From LMUY01 sp964242215 (lineage in GTDB: Bacteria; Pseudomonadota; Alphaproteobacteria; Acetobacterales; Acetobacteraceae), in NCBI GenBank assembly GCA_964242215.1, contig CAXTCJ010000005.1, positions 1 through 64,000 on the forward strand: DNA of 64,000 nt, written 5' to 3'. Position numbers and translations under genes: made by a program. Below the pieces are notes generated by a model. It had not been told where the DNA came from. It worked only from the letters and a program-made list of their open reading frames with translations, and did no database searches. How positions within the stretch are numbered: position 1 is the stretch's first letter; each line of letters opens with the position of its first letter. Of the stretch, positions 25,223-35,187 are shown piece by piece.

Positions 25223-25900
25223 TCAAGCATCGAGCACGTAGCCGGCGCCGCGGACGGTTCGGATCAGCGGCGGACCACCGGGTGCCTCCAGCTTGCGGCG
25301 CAGGCGGCTGACGTGGACGTCGACGACGTTGGTGGTGGGGTCGAAGGCGAAATCCCACACCCGCTCCAGCAGCATCGTGCGCGTCAGCACCTGGCCCGGA
25401 TGGCGCATCATGTACTCCAGCAGCCGCCACTCCGTCGGCAGCAGCTCGACCGCGGTGCCTTGGCGGGTGACGACCCGGCGCAACAGATCCATCCGCAGCG
25501 CGCCGACCGCCAGTTCGGCGGGCTCGCCGCCCCCGCTGGGTGCCGGGCGGCGGGCCAGGGCGCGCACACGGGCGTATAGTTCGGAGAAGGCGAACGGCTT
25601 GGCGAGGTAGTCGTCGGCCCCGGCGTCCAGCCCTTCGACCCGGCGCTCCACGTCACCGAGGGCGGTCAGCATTAGCACCGGCGTCCCCACCGACGACGCG
25701 CGCATGGCCCGCACGATGGACAGGCCGTCGGGGCTCGGCAGCATCCGGTCGGTCACGACGACGTCGAACGGTTCCGACAGCGCCAGGAACAGCCCGTCCT
25801 TGCCGGTCCGCGCGATGTCCGCGGTGTGGCCCTCCTGCGTCAGGCCGCGCGCGATGTAGTCCGCCGTTGCGTTGTCGTCTTCGATGATCAGGATCCGCAT
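25223..25900 (-). CDS. OmpR/PhoB-family response regulator
   Basis: A 225-residue regulator. The receiver domain has D8/D9 (IIEDD), phospho-acceptor D51 (VVTDRMLP), T79 and K101 (AKPFAF). The C-terminal winged helix-turn-helix (about 128-223) ends in NVVDVHVSRLRRKL and IRTVRGAGYVLDA, standard for this class. It is the first gene of the regulator-kinase-degP unit. The frame runs open upstream through a family B repeat arm, which is not coding. Confidence 0.94.
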   Translation of the reverse strand: MRILIIEDDNATADYIARGLTQEGHTADIARTGKDGLFLALSEPFDVVVTDRMLPSPDGLSIVRAMRASSVGTPVLMLTALGDVERRVEGLDAGADDYLAKPFAFSELYARVRALARRPAPSGGGEPAELAVGALRMDLLRRVVTRQGTAVELLPTEWRLLEYMMRHPGQVLTRTMLLERVWDFAFDPTTNVVDVHVSRLRRKLEAPGGPPLIRTVRGAGYVLDA

Positions 25901-25947
25901 CGCCGCATTGTCCCTGCCAGCCCACCCGGCGGCAAGGTAGGTCCTCT

Positions 25948-25990
25948 TCTCCCTCTCCCCTTGTGGGAGAGGGCCGGGGTGAGGGGTGGC
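25948..25990. repeat. Single arm of family B repeat
   Basis: CCCTCTCCCCTTGTGGGAGAGGGCCGGGGTGAGGGGTGG resembles the left arm of the elements at 5661 and 47225, but no inverted partner arm follows. It lies in the divergent promoter region between the response regulator and the GMC oxidoreductase. Confidence 0.6.
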
Positions 25991-26106
25991 CGCACATCCC
26001 AGGCCAGCCCCAAGATTGCGCCATCCAGCCCGCCTAGGGCACACTCCACCCCCTGGCCGACGCAAGAATTCGGCCACGGTGAGCAACGCAGGGACCGGTC
26101 CGCCAA

Positions 26107-27711
26107 GTGAAACAACAGGACGCAGATTACGTCGTGGTCGGCGGCGGAACCGCCGGCTGCATCATCGCAGCCCGGCTCAGCGAGGATCCCAACACCCGGG
26201 TCGTGCTGTTGGAAGCCGGCCCGCCCGACCGGGACATCTGGATCCACATCCCGGCCGGCTACGCGCGATTGTCCAAATCCCGCCGCTACGACTGGGGCTA
26301 CGCCACCGAACCGGAGCCCGAGTTGGGCGGCCGCAGCATCGCCTGGCCGCGTGGCAAGGTGCTGGGCGGCTCCGGCTCGGTGAACGGGCTGGTGTTCCTG
26401 CGCGGCTCACCGCACGACTACGACCGCTGGGCGCAAGCAGGCGCGCGTGGCTGGAGTTGGGAGGACGTGCTGCCCACCTTCCGCCGCATCGAACACTGGG
26501 AGGGTGCCGCCGGGGACACCCGCGGTAAGGACGGTCCTATTCCCGTCAGCGAGCCGCGATCGCTCTCCATTGGCGCCGCCGCGTTCCTGGCGGGGTGTCA
26601 GGCGGCTGGTTTCCCGTTGCACCGCGACATCAATGACGGTGCGATCGAAGGTGCGGCGGCGATCCAGATGAACGTCCATGCCGGGCGCCGGATCAGCACC
26701 GCGCAGGCCTATCTGCGTCCGGCCCGCAATCGCCCCAACCTGCGCGTGATCACCGGGGCTGCCGTGCAACGCGTGGTGATAACCAACGGCCGTGCCACCG
26801 GTGTGAAGGCGATCGTGCCAGGTCAGCCGGCTTCGGTGTTCGGCGCCTCGCGCGAAGTGATCCTGTGCAGCGGCTCCATCGCGACGCCGCATCTGCTGAT
26901 GCTGTCCGGCGTCGGCGACGGCGCCATGCTCGCCGGTCACGGTATCGCCACCGCGCTGCATCGCCCGGCCGTGGGCCAGAACCTGCAGGACCACTTGATC
27001 GCTCGCCTATCGTACCGCACCCGCCCCGCCGGCACGTTGAACGAGCGCACTGCGACCCGCATGCGCATGGCGGCGATGGCCTTAGGCTACGCCATGACCC
27101 GGTCCGGTCCGCTTGCCGTGGGTGCCACGGAGGCGACGCTGTTCGCCCGCGCCACGCCCGGTGCCGAGGAGGCGGAGCTGCAATACCAGTTCATCAACTT
27201 CAGCCTGGTGCCGGATGCCGGCTATGTGCTGCCGCGCCATCCCGGCGTGATGATGAATTGGGGCCCCTGCCGCCCCGACAGCCGCGGCAGCCTGACGCTT
27301 CGTTCGCCCGACCCGGCGGATCGCCCGGTGATCCACGCCAACTACCTATCGGCCCCGTCCGACCAGCACCTGATGGTGCAAGGCGCCCGCATCGGCCGCA
27401 AGATCGCCCGCACCGAACCGTTCGCCGCATTGGTGGAGGAGGAACTGCTGCCACCGCCCGACGCGGAGAGCGACGACGCACTGCTGGATTACATCCGCGC
27501 CACCGCCACCACCGTCTACCACCCGTGCGGCACCTGCCGGATGGGCACCGACGAGGCCGCCGTGCTCGATCCGCAATTGCGTGTCCGAGGCTTGGACGGG
27601 CTGCGCGTGGCCGACGCGTCGGCGATGCCGTTGGTGCCGTCCTCCAACATCCAGCCCGCGGTGATGATGCTGGCGGAGCGCGCAGCCGACTTCATCCGGG
27701 CCGTACACTGA
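26107..27711 (+). CDS. GMC-family FAD-dependent oxidoreductase (choline dehydrogenase-like)
   Basis: A 534-residue flavoenzyme. The N-terminal dinucleotide fold VVVGGGTAGCIIAARLSED ends in LLEAGP (about 9-38). The GMC signature GKVLGGSGSVNGLVFLRG is at about 83-100, and the C-terminal active-site residues are H472 (VYHPCGTCRMG) and N514 (SSNIQPAVMM). It oxidises a primary alcohol to an aldehyde with FAD; the substrate is not identifiable. The start is GTG 26107, directly before the first strand. It is monocistronic and converges on the class II aldolase gene with 6 bp between the stops. Confidence 0.9.
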   Translation: MKQQDADYVVVGGGTAGCIIAARLSEDPNTRVVLLEAGPPDRDIWIHIPAGYARLSKSRRYDWGYATEPEPELGGRSIAWPRGKVLGGSGSVNGLVFLRGSPHDYDRWAQAGARGWSWEDVLPTFRRIEHWEGAAGDTRGKDGPIPVSEPRSLSIGAAAFLAGCQAAGFPLHRDINDGAIEGAAAIQMNVHAGRRISTAQAYLRPARNRPNLRVITGAAVQRVVITNGRATGVKAIVPGQPASVFGASREVILCSGSIATPHLLMLSGVGDGAMLAGHGIATALHRPAVGQNLQDHLIARLSYRTRPAGTLNERTATRMRMAAMALGYAMTRSGPLAVGATEATLFARATPGAEEAELQYQFINFSLVPDAGYVLPRHPGVMMNWGPCRPDSRGSLTLRSPDPADRPVIHANYLSAPSDQHLMVQGARIGRKIARTEPFAALVEEELLPPPDAESDDALLDYIRATATTVYHPCGTCRMGTDEAAVLDPQLRVRGLDGLRVADASAMPLVPSSNIQPAVMMLAERAADFIRAVH

Positions 27712-27717
27712 GCGCAC

Positions 27718-28506
27718 TCACTCCCGGAACGACGGGTCCTTGTCGTCAAGCAGCTTGAGCATCCATGGCCAACCCGCCGTGCCGCCCGTCAACCCTCGGC
27801 GCGAACCCCGCAAGATGCGGCCGTAACCGGCGGAGACATCCTTCGGTACCGGCATCAGTTCGACACCGCCTGCCAAGGCCGCCACCTGGGCGGCACACGC
27901 CTTCTGCAGCGAATGCATGATCCAGATCGTCTCGGCCGGCGTCTCGCCGCACACCAGCAGGCCGTGGTTGCGCATTACCAGCGCACAGTTGTCGCCGAGA
28001 TCGCTGACCAGCGCGTCCTGCCCCTCCATGCCGTCTTTGCCGCCGCGTAGATGGTGGACGTCATGGTAGCCGATGTTGCCGTCGAACAGGCATGCGTTTT
28101 GGCTGCTGAACAGCAGGCCGTCCCGCTGCATGGAAACCGCGATGCCAGCTACGGTGTGGGTGTGCATCACGCATTTTGCGTCCGGCCGAGCCGCATGGAT
28201 CGCCGAGTGGATGACGAACCCGGCCTTGTTCACGCCGTGCGTGGTCTCGAGGATCGGATTGCCCTGCAGGTCGATCTTCACCAGGCTCGATGCCGTGATC
28301 TGCTCGAACAGCATGCCATACGCATTGATCAGGAAGTGCTTGTTGTCCGAGCCCGGCACCGCCATCGAGATGTGCGTTTCCACCAGATCGTCCCATCCGT
28401 AATGCGCGACCAGCCGGTAGCACGCGGCCAAGGCCACCCGTGCCTCCCACTCCTGCTCGCTCACCAGATCGCGAACGTTCGGCGAGGTGACCATAATGTC
28501 GGGCAT
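27718..28506 (-). CDS. Class II aldolase/adducin-family protein
   Basis: A 262-residue protein of the class II aldolase fold. Zinc ligands are H115 and H117 (VMHTHT) and H181 (RNHGLLV); E72 or a nearby residue could serve as the acid/base. Bacterial relatives are fuculose-phosphate aldolase, RuBP epimerase (AraD) and several decarboxylases of unknown role. It is the last gene of the long minus-strand series, 70 bp after the MFS stop. The larger relatives lacking sugar-phosphate motifs often act on non-sugar substrates. Confidence 0.82.
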   Translation of the reverse strand: MPDIMVTSPNVRDLVSEQEWEARVALAACYRLVAHYGWDDLVETHISMAVPGSDNKHFLINAYGMLFEQITASSLVKIDLQGNPILETTHGVNKAGFVIHSAIHAARPDAKCVMHTHTVAGIAVSMQRDGLLFSSQNACLFDGNIGYHDVHHLRGGKDGMEGQDALVSDLGDNCALVMRNHGLLVCGETPAETIWIMHSLQKACAAQVAALAGGVELMPVPKDVSAGYGRILRGSRRGLTGGTAGWPWMLKLLDDKDPSFRE

Positions 28507-28576
28507 TAGGGGCGTCCTTGGCCAGGGTGGATCGTGCGGCCACGATCATGCACCCGAATGCGACGGTATCACCAGT

Positions 28577-29767
28577 CTATGCCGCACGCCGGCTGCGTAA
28601 CTCGGTTGCGAACACGCACAGGATCACGAGGGCCATACAGGTCCCGACCAACGCGGTCAGCCACCAACCGCCGTGATAATAGGTCAGCGACCCCAACGCC
28701 GAGCCGATCGCGCCGCAGATGAATATGACGGTCATGTAAGCCGCGTTCAAACGCCCACGCGCCTTCGGGTCCAAGCTTTGAATGATGCGCTGGCCGAACA
28801 CCTGATTGGCCTGCGTCGCTGCGTCGAGGATAATGGCGGCGACAACCAGAATAAGCACGGACCCGGCTTCCTGCCCCCATCCGCTGAACATCAAGGCGAT
28901 GGCTGCACACAGCAAAGCGAGTCCCGTTCCGAACCTTGACCCGCCACGGTCGGCCACCATGCCGGCCAGCGGGGCTGAAAGGGCACCGGCCGCTCCGGCC
29001 AAGGCGAACGCGGCAATGCCGACCTGTCCCATGCCGAACCGGATGTGAAGCATGAGGGGAACGGCGGTCCAGAACAGATTGAACACCGCGAACAGCGTGC
29101 CCTGATAGGCCGCCCGGCGCTGCAGCGGGCGCGATGTCGCCAGCAGACGCAGCGTGGATCGCAGCGTTGCCACATAATTTTGGCTCGGGTGCGGCTGCCA
29201 TCGTGGCAGCGCCCGCGCCAGTAGCACCAGCGTGCCAAGCATCACGACGGCCGAGAGGATGAAAACCGCCCGCCACCCCCAATGCGCCGTAAGGAAGCTT
29301 GCAAGCGGACGGGACAGCATGATGCCTGCCACGAGACCGCCCATGATGTTGCCGATCACCTGGCCGCGCATTCGCTCCGGCGACAGATGCACGGCGAGTG
29401 GAACAAGGATCTGGCTGCCCACGGTGCAGATGCCGAGGGCCAGGGACGCGACGAAAAGCGTCGGCCCGGCGTTACTGCTAGCCACAGCAATCAGGCTGAG
29501 CGCCGTGCCGGCCGTGGTCATCAGCACAAGACGGCGATTCTCGATAAGGTCGGCGAGGCAGACGATGAAAAACAGGCCGATCCCGTAACCCAACTGTGTC
29601 GTGGTGACGATCAGTCCGGCCAGGCTCGCAGGCAAATGCAGGCTGGCCGCAATCGGGCCTACGATCGACTGGGCATAATACACGTTGGCCGTCGTGGCAC
29701 CGCAGGCAAACGCAAAAAGCACGATCGCTGCTCTCGTCAGTCGATGCTCTTCAAGCTGAACCGTCAT
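28577..29767 (-). CDS. Major facilitator superfamily transporter
   Basis: A 396-residue 12-TM transporter related to the YnfM/AraJ-type drug and metabolite efflux group: TM1 AAIVLFAFACGATTANVYYAQ, the cytoplasmic loop LADLIENRR between TM2 and TM3, and a central cytoplasmic loop near residue 195. ATG 29767 overlaps the stop of the preceding ABC ATPase (ATGA), so it is produced together with the importer and may export a product or by-product of the imported compound. Confidence 0.87.
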   Translation of the reverse strand: MTVQLEEHRLTRAAIVLFAFACGATTANVYYAQSIVGPIAASLHLPASLAGLIVTTTQLGYGIGLFFIVCLADLIENRRLVLMTTAGTALSLIAVASSNAGPTLFVASLALGICTVGSQILVPLAVHLSPERMRGQVIGNIMGGLVAGIMLSRPLASFLTAHWGWRAVFILSAVVMLGTLVLLARALPRWQPHPSQNYVATLRSTLRLLATSRPLQRRAAYQGTLFAVFNLFWTAVPLMLHIRFGMGQVGIAAFALAGAAGALSAPLAGMVADRGGSRFGTGLALLCAAIALMFSGWGQEAGSVLILVVAAIILDAATQANQVFGQRIIQSLDPKARGRLNAAYMTVIFICGAIGSALGSLTYYHGGWWLTALVGTCMALVILCVFATELRSRRAA

Positions 29768-30741
29768 GCCTCGGTGTCTCTGGCTCTCATCATGTCGGCG
29801 ATCCGGCTGGTACCCTCCGGCACGCGGACGCAGGCAGCGGCGTGCCCATCGCCGGCGTCGAATAAAGTCGGCGGCGCGTCCCGGCAGCGGGCTTCGGCCA
29901 GGGGGCACCGCGTGACGAAGGGGCAGCCTTGCGGCCGCGCCAGGGGCGAGGGGATCTCGCCCTGCAACCGAATGCGCTGCGGCTTCTGCGCCGGGTCGGC
30001 GGGGAGGTGGGCGGACAGCAGCGTCTGCGTGTAAGGGTGCAGCGCGTCGTCCATGATGCGCGCGGCCGGCCCCTGCTCCACCACGCGGCCCAGATACAGC
30101 ACGGCGATCCGGTCCGCGATCAGCCGCAGCGTGCCGAGGTCGTGCGTGATGAACAACATCGCCGCGCCCGTCTCCGCGCGCAATTCCGCGAGCAAGTCCA
30201 GGATACCGGCGCGCACCGACAGATCGAGCGACGACGTCGGCTCGTCCAGCACGATCAGCCGCGGCTTGGTAGCGATGGCGCGCGCGATGCCGACGCGTTG
30301 CAACTGTCCACCGGACAATCCCGTGGGCAGCCGGTCCAAATGGGCTGGCGACAAATGCACCTGGGTCGCGATCCGCATCGCTTCCTGCCGCCGTGCCTCA
30401 CGGCCCATCCCCGCGAGCAGCAGCGGCTCCTCGATCAGGCGGCGCGCGGTCATGCGCGGGTTCAGCGCGGCCCATGGGTCCTGGAACACCAGCGTCATCT
30501 TCCCACGCATCGGCCGCAGCCGCGATTCCGGCCAGTGGGTGATATCGTCGCCGCCGATTTGCACTTGCCCGGCGGTCGGCTTCAGCAGGCGCAAAAGGCA
30601 GCGGCCAAGTGTCGACTTGCCGGAACCAGATTCGCCGACCAGGCCAAGGATCTCACCCGGCCGGATAGCCAGCGTCACGTCGTCCAGCGCGTGCAGTTGG
30701 CCGAACCGCATGTGCAGGCCGCTTACGGCGGCGGCAATCAT
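29764..30741 (-). CDS. Peptide/nickel-type ABC transporter ATPase (DppF-like), second system
   Basis: A 325-residue ATPase: Walker A GESGSGKST, Q-loop LVFQDPWAALNP, signature LSGGQLQR, Walker B LIVLDEP, H-loop ITHDLGTL and a Cys-containing C-terminal tail (GCPFVTRCPLAEARC). ATG 30741 overlaps the DppD-like stop. The longer open frame upstream is not conserved. It is fifth in the SBP-permease-permease-ATPase-ATPase series at 29764-35187. Confidence 0.92.
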   Translation of the reverse strand: MIAAAVSGLHMRFGQLHALDDVTLAIRPGEILGLVGESGSGKSTLGRCLLRLLKPTAGQVQIGGDDITHWPESRLRPMRGKMTLVFQDPWAALNPRMTARRLIEEPLLLAGMGREARRQEAMRIATQVHLSPAHLDRLPTGLSGGQLQRVGIARAIATKPRLIVLDEPTSSLDLSVRAGILDLLAELRAETGAAMLFITHDLGTLRLIADRIAVLYLGRVVEQGPAARIMDDALHPYTQTLLSAHLPADPAQKPQRIRLQGEIPSPLARPQGCPFVTRCPLAEARCRDAPPTLFDAGDGHAAACVRVPEGTSRIADMMRARDTEA

Positions 30742-31709
30742 GCCGGGTGCAAGTCGGCGAAATGACAGCGCGCGGCGTGGCCTGCCAACTCCCGCAACGG
30801 CGGCCGCTGATGACATTGTGCCTCCGCCATGCGGCAGCGCTCGCGATACAGGCAGCCATCCGGCAGGCGCGCCAGGTCGGGCGGTGCGCCATCGTCGCGG
30901 CGGCGGCCAAGTTGCAACCGCTCCGGCGTCGAGTCGAGCAGGGCACGTGTGTAAGGATGCGCCGGGTCGGCGAACACGCGGCGCACCGGCCCCTGCTCCA
31001 TCACTTGACCGGCGAACATCACCGCCACCTCATCGCAGTATTGTGCGACGACGCCTAGATCGTGCGTGATGATGATGGCGCCGATCTGCCGCTCCCGCAC
31101 GGCGGCCGCCAGCAGGTCCAGGATCTGTGCCTGCACCGTCACGTCGAGCCCCGTGGTGGGCTCGTCGGCGACCAGCAGGCGAGGCTGGTTCACCAAGGCC
31201 AGTGCCATGATCACGCGTTGCGCCATGCCGCCAGAAAGTTCGTGAGGCCAGGCCTTCATGCGACGCGCCGGGTCGGGAATGCCGACTGCCGCGAGCATCT
31301 GCTCCGCCTGGTCGGCGGCGTCCCGGCGGGAGCGGTTGGTGTGGGTGCGCTGCACGCGGATCAGTTGCTCGCCGACCTGCGCCAGGGGGTCCAGCGACGT
31401 GCGGGGCGATTGCACGACCAGCCCGATCTTGGCCCCCAATACGCGCTGCCGCTGCTTAGGAGAAAGCTTCAGCAGGTCCGCGCCTTCGAACATCGCGGAT
31501 CCGGCTATCACGCGGGCGGGCGCACGCAGCAGGCCAAGGATCGACGTAACGGTGAGCGACTTGCCCGCCCCGCTCTCCCCCACCAGGCCGAGGATTCTTC
31601 CCGCCGCGACGTCGAACGATACGCCGTTCAGTGCGCGCGCGGCGACGACGCGGTCGTACACGTCGCGGGTTATGAAATGCGTCTCGAGATCGCGGACGCT
31701 TAGCAGCAC
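30738..31709 (-). CDS. Peptide/nickel-type ABC transporter ATPase (DppD-like), second system
   Basis: A 323-residue ATPase: Walker A GESGAGKSL, Q-loop LVVQSPRTSLDP (Ser replaces the usual Asp after Gln), signature LSGGMAQR, Walker B LLVADEP, H-loop ITHDLGVV and a Cys-rich tail. GTG 31709 begins 4 bp after the permease stop and starts exactly at the first conserved strand (LLSVRDLETHF). The open frame further upstream overlaps the permease and is not conserved. Confidence 0.9.
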   Translation of the reverse strand: MLLSVRDLETHFITRDVYDRVVAARALNGVSFDVAAGRILGLVGESGAGKSLTVTSILGLLRAPARVIAGSAMFEGADLLKLSPKQRQRVLGAKIGLVVQSPRTSLDPLAQVGEQLIRVQRTHTNRSRRDAADQAEQMLAAVGIPDPARRMKAWPHELSGGMAQRVIMALALVNQPRLLVADEPTTGLDVTVQAQILDLLAAAVRERQIGAIIITHDLGVVAQYCDEVAVMFAGQVMEQGPVRRVFADPAHPYTRALLDSTPERLQLGRRRDDGAPPDLARLPDGCLYRERCRMAEAQCHQRPPLRELAGHAARCHFADLHPA

Positions 31710-31713
31710 AAGG

Positions 31714-32586
31714 TCAACCCCGGGCGCGGGGGTTGAGCAGATCGGCCACGCCGTCACCAGCCATGTTCAGGCCGAACACCATCAGGATCAGTGCGATGCC
31801 GGGGAAGACGCCGATCCACCATTGGCCGGTCACCATGAACTCGGTCCCCTGGCGGATCATCGCACCCCATTCCGGTGTTGGCGGCTGGATGCCAACGCCG
31901 AGGAACGCCAGTGTGGCGGAGATGCGCACCGCCCACGCGGCCCGCACCGTGGCCTGCGCGATCGTGCCCTGCAGCGCGTTCGGCATCAGGTGCACGAACA
32001 GCAGGCGGCGCACCGGATTGCCGGTCGCCACGGCGCATTCCATGAACGGCCCGTCGCGCAACGCAAGCACCTCCGCGCGAACCATGCGGGCGAAGATCGG
32101 CGAGTCCAGCAACCCGATCACCAGCACCATATTGACCAGCGTTCCACCGGACGCCGCGACGATCGCGATGGCCAGGATGATGCTGGGGAACACTCGCAAC
32201 GCGTCGAACACGCGCATCACCGACTCGTCCAGCCAGCCGCCGACAAAGCCGGTGAGCAGCCCAACTGGCACGCCGATCAGCATCGCGAGTAGTACGGACG
32301 GAATAGCGATGCCGAACGCGTAGACACTGCCGTAGATGGTGCGCGACAGGATATCCATGCCGTTGGAATCAGTTCCGAACGGATGCTCGGGCGATGGGGG
32401 CGCCAAGGTCTGCGCCGCGTTCGACGCCAAAGGATCGTGCGGCATCAGCCAGGGATGCAGCAGCGCCATCAGTGCAAAAATGAGCAAGATCAGCAACCCG
32501 ACCGCAGCCACCGGGCTGCGGCGCACCAGCCCGCGCAAACGGGCGAACGCGGGAAATCGGGGAGCGGCGAGGATGGCGTCGCTCAT
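31714..32586 (-). CDS. Peptide-type ABC transporter permease (DppC-like), second system
   Basis: A 290-residue permease with TM1 (VAAVGLLILLIFALMALLHPWLM), the DppC marker HPFGTDSNGMDILSRTIYG (about 70-88), an EAA-like loop ECAVATGNPVRRLLFVHLMPNALQG, and the C-terminal FLGVGIQPPTPEWGAM segment common to the family. The ATG overlaps the stop of the DppB-like gene. Confidence 0.92.
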   Translation of the reverse strand: MSDAILAAPRFPAFARLRGLVRRSPVAAVGLLILLIFALMALLHPWLMPHDPLASNAAQTLAPPSPEHPFGTDSNGMDILSRTIYGSVYAFGIAIPSVLLAMLIGVPVGLLTGFVGGWLDESVMRVFDALRVFPSIILAIAIVAASGGTLVNMVLVIGLLDSPIFARMVRAEVLALRDGPFMECAVATGNPVRRLLFVHLMPNALQGTIAQATVRAAWAVRISATLAFLGVGIQPPTPEWGAMIRQGTEFMVTGQWWIGVFPGIALILMVFGLNMAGDGVADLLNPRARG

Positions 32587-33599
32587 GCCGTCCGCCGGGC
32601 GCGCGGTTCGATCGCCAGCACGATCAGGTCGGCGATCAGGAACACGGCGACGGAAAACAGCGCCAGCAGCAAAACATATCCCTGCACCACGCTGAAGTCG
32701 CCGCGCACGATCGCCTCCAGCCCATACTGCCCGACGCCGCTCCACGAGAACACGTATTCGATTAGCGACGTGCTGCCGATCAACCCGGTCAGTTCGCCGC
32801 AAATGAAGGTGATGATCGGCACCGCCGCCGTACGGAGCGCGATGCGCGAGATGCGCCGGTTAGGCAGGCCCTGAGCCTGAGCGTAGCGCACGTGGTCGCT
32901 GCCCAGCACGTCCAGCACAATGGCGCGCACCTGCTTGACGATCGGCGCGGCGCAGATGATCGCAACCGACAGCACCGGCAAGACCATCTGCGCCGCGGCC
33001 GAATACACGACCTCCCAGTCGCGCACGATCAGCCCGTCGATCAGGTAGCTGCCGGTGACGGTCGGCGGCGGCGTTAGCATCAGGCTCAGGCGCCCCATGC
33101 CCGGCGGCGCCCAATCGAGCGTGGCGAAGAACACCAGCAGCATCAGCAGCCCAAGGAAATACGTCGGGATGGAAAACCCGAACAGCGACACGACTCGGGC
33201 CACATGGTCGGCCCAGCCGCCACGATGGGTGGCGGTGTAAACGCCCGTCGGGATGCCGATCGCACAGCCGAGCAGCAGCCCGAGCAGCAGCAACTCCAGC
33301 GAGGCTGGCACGCGCGAGAGCAATTCCCCTAGCACGGGTTTGCCGGTCAGCCAGGATTGTCCGAAGTCACCGCGTAGCACGTGGCTGACCCAGATGACGA
33401 ATTGCACCGGCAAGGAACGGTCCAGCCCATACTCGCTGCGCAGTAGCGCGATCTCCTGCGCGGAGCTGGTCGGACCGGCCATCGCGGCGGACGGATCCTG
33501 CCCGCCCATCCGCAACAGCATGAACGTCATGATTGCCACGAGCACCAGCAGCGGCAGCAGTAGCAGGGCGCGGCGAAGCAGGAAGCGGCCGGGACTCAT
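32583..33599 (-). CDS. Peptide-type ABC transporter permease (DppB-like), second system
   Basis: A 338-residue permease with TM1 ALLLLPLLVLVAIMTFMLLRMGG, the family block LRSEYGLDRSLPVQFVIWVSHVLRGDFGQSW (about 52-83) and an EAA loop around VRYAQAQGLPNRRISRIALRTA. The large central periplasmic insertion (about 165-205) is typical of this subgroup. It starts 7 bp after the binding-protein stop. Confidence 0.92.
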   Translation of the reverse strand: MSPGRFLLRRALLLLPLLVLVAIMTFMLLRMGGQDPSAAMAGPTSSAQEIALLRSEYGLDRSLPVQFVIWVSHVLRGDFGQSWLTGKPVLGELLSRVPASLELLLLGLLLGCAIGIPTGVYTATHRGGWADHVARVVSLFGFSIPTYFLGLLMLLVFFATLDWAPPGMGRLSLMLTPPPTVTGSYLIDGLIVRDWEVVYSAAAQMVLPVLSVAIICAAPIVKQVRAIVLDVLGSDHVRYAQAQGLPNRRISRIALRTAAVPIITFICGELTGLIGSTSLIEYVFSWSGVGQYGLEAIVRGDFSVVQGYVLLLALFSVAVFLIADLIVLAIEPRARRTA

Positions 33600-33606
33600 C
33601 GCAGCA

Positions 33607-35187
33607 TCAGGCCACCCGCAGGTCGACCCAACGCTCGTGGTCGTCCGGATGCGGCACCCAGCCGCTGATGGTGGGCGCCATCGCCTGGAATAGTTGCGGG
33701 TAGCTGGTGAGAATCCAGGGTGCGTCGTCCATCCAGATCTTCTGCGCTTGCGTGACCGCCGTATCCCGCGCGGACGTGTCCAGCGTCGTGCGCGCCTCCG
33801 CCACCAGCGCATCCAGCTTGGGGTTGGAATAGCGGCTGCGATTGGACACCCCCTTGCTCTCGGCCAGCAGGGCGAGCGTGTAGGCCGGGTCCAACACGAT
33901 CGGGCCATCTTCGTAGGTGAAGAACGCCATGTCCTGCTTGGCCGGCGCGGCGCGGGCACTCATTTCAGTAGCCGTGATGTGACGCGGCGTAATGGTGACG
34001 CCGATGGATTTCAGTTGGTCCGCCACTTGAACCGCAACCTGCTCCTCCCACCATGACACGTCCGAAAACAGCAACTCGGCGGAGAAGCCGTTCGGGAATC
34101 CGGCCTCAGTCAACAGCGCGCGGCCCTTCGCCGGGTCGAAGCCGTATTCGAAGAACGAAGGATCGTAATCGGCGACGATCGGCGGCAAGACAGACTTCGC
34201 TCCGACCCCGGTGCCGAGCAGGATCGACTGCACCAGTTTGCCCTGATCGATACCGAAATTGAACGCCTGCCGCACGCGCACATCGTCGAACGGCTTGATG
34301 GTGGTGTTCATCCGCACCGACATCATCGCCCGCCCGTCCGTGCCCTCCACCTTGACCCGCTTATCGCTGCGGAGATCGATCATCTGCTGCACGTTGGGCC
34401 GCTCGATCCACTGCGCGACGCCACTGCGCAACAGCGTGATACGCGAGGCGGGCGAGGGCACCGAGCGGTAGATCACCCGGCCGAAATAGGGCGCAGTGCG
34501 AAAGTAGTGCGGGTTGGCGACGAACACCGCCTGCTCGCCGGGACGCACGCTGTCGACGTGGTAGGCGCCATACCCGGCGGTGTTGGTCTGCATCCACTGC
34601 AGCGCCCACGGATCATCCGCTGTCGCATGCTTCTTCACCTCGGTGCTGTCGTAGATCCCCGGCGTGTATAGCGTCAGGCAGGACAGGAAGATCGTGGACG
34701 GCGAGGACAGCGTGAACTCCACTTCGGTAGGCGACAGCGCCTTCACGGCGGTGACGTTGGCGACGCTGGCGATGAAATTTCCCGTGCGTTTCTGGGCGAA
34801 GCTCTTGTTCCAGCCCCACTCCACGTCGGCGGCGATCAGCGGATTGCCATACGGGCTCATGACCCCTTGGCGGAGCGTGAACACCCAGCGCTTGCCGTCC
34901 TCGGACGAACTCCATTTCTCAGCCAGATGCGGTTCGATTTTGGTCGGGTCGAGATAGGTTCTGCCATCGCGCTGCACGCGGCCGTAACGCACCAGCCCCT
35001 CATACACCTGCACGACGGTCGCCTGCGTGCCGGGCCGCAACGCGTCGCCGTCGAACCCCTCTGGCACGCCCGACGCCGCTAGTACCATCGTCTTGACCTG
35101 CTGCGCCGCAGCTTTGCCGTTGGACAAAGCGCCAACGCCGATCAGCCCCGCCGTACCCCCCAGAACGCCGCGGCGTGAGACGGTCAT
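33607..35187 (-). CDS. Peptide-type ABC transporter substrate-binding protein, second system (Tat-exported)
   Basis: A 526-residue SBP_bac_5 protein whose N-terminus (SRRGVLGGTAGLIGVGAL) is a twin-arginine signal, which implies export in folded form. Family landmarks: LAEKWSSSEDGKRWVFTLRQGV (about 90-110), NTAGYGAYHVDSVRPGEQAVF and a C-terminal KIWMDDAPWIL. AGGAG precedes ATG 35187. The 174-bp gap to the deacylase stop upstream (35188-35361) is unusually long for this series and may hold an internal promoter; I could not identify one. Confidence 0.92.
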   Translation of the reverse strand: MTVSRRGVLGGTAGLIGVGALSNGKAAAQQVKTMVLAASGVPEGFDGDALRPGTQATVVQVYEGLVRYGRVQRDGRTYLDPTKIEPHLAEKWSSSEDGKRWVFTLRQGVMSPYGNPLIAADVEWGWNKSFAQKRTGNFIASVANVTAVKALSPTEVEFTLSSPSTIFLSCLTLYTPGIYDSTEVKKHATADDPWALQWMQTNTAGYGAYHVDSVRPGEQAVFVANPHYFRTAPYFGRVIYRSVPSPASRITLLRSGVAQWIERPNVQQMIDLRSDKRVKVEGTDGRAMMSVRMNTTIKPFDDVRVRQAFNFGIDQGKLVQSILLGTGVGAKSVLPPIVADYDPSFFEYGFDPAKGRALLTEAGFPNGFSAELLFSDVSWWEEQVAVQVADQLKSIGVTITPRHITATEMSARAAPAKQDMAFFTYEDGPIVLDPAYTLALLAESKGVSNRSRYSNPKLDALVAEARTTLDTSARDTAVTQAQKIWMDDAPWILTSYPQLFQAMAPTISGWVPHPDDHERWVDLRVA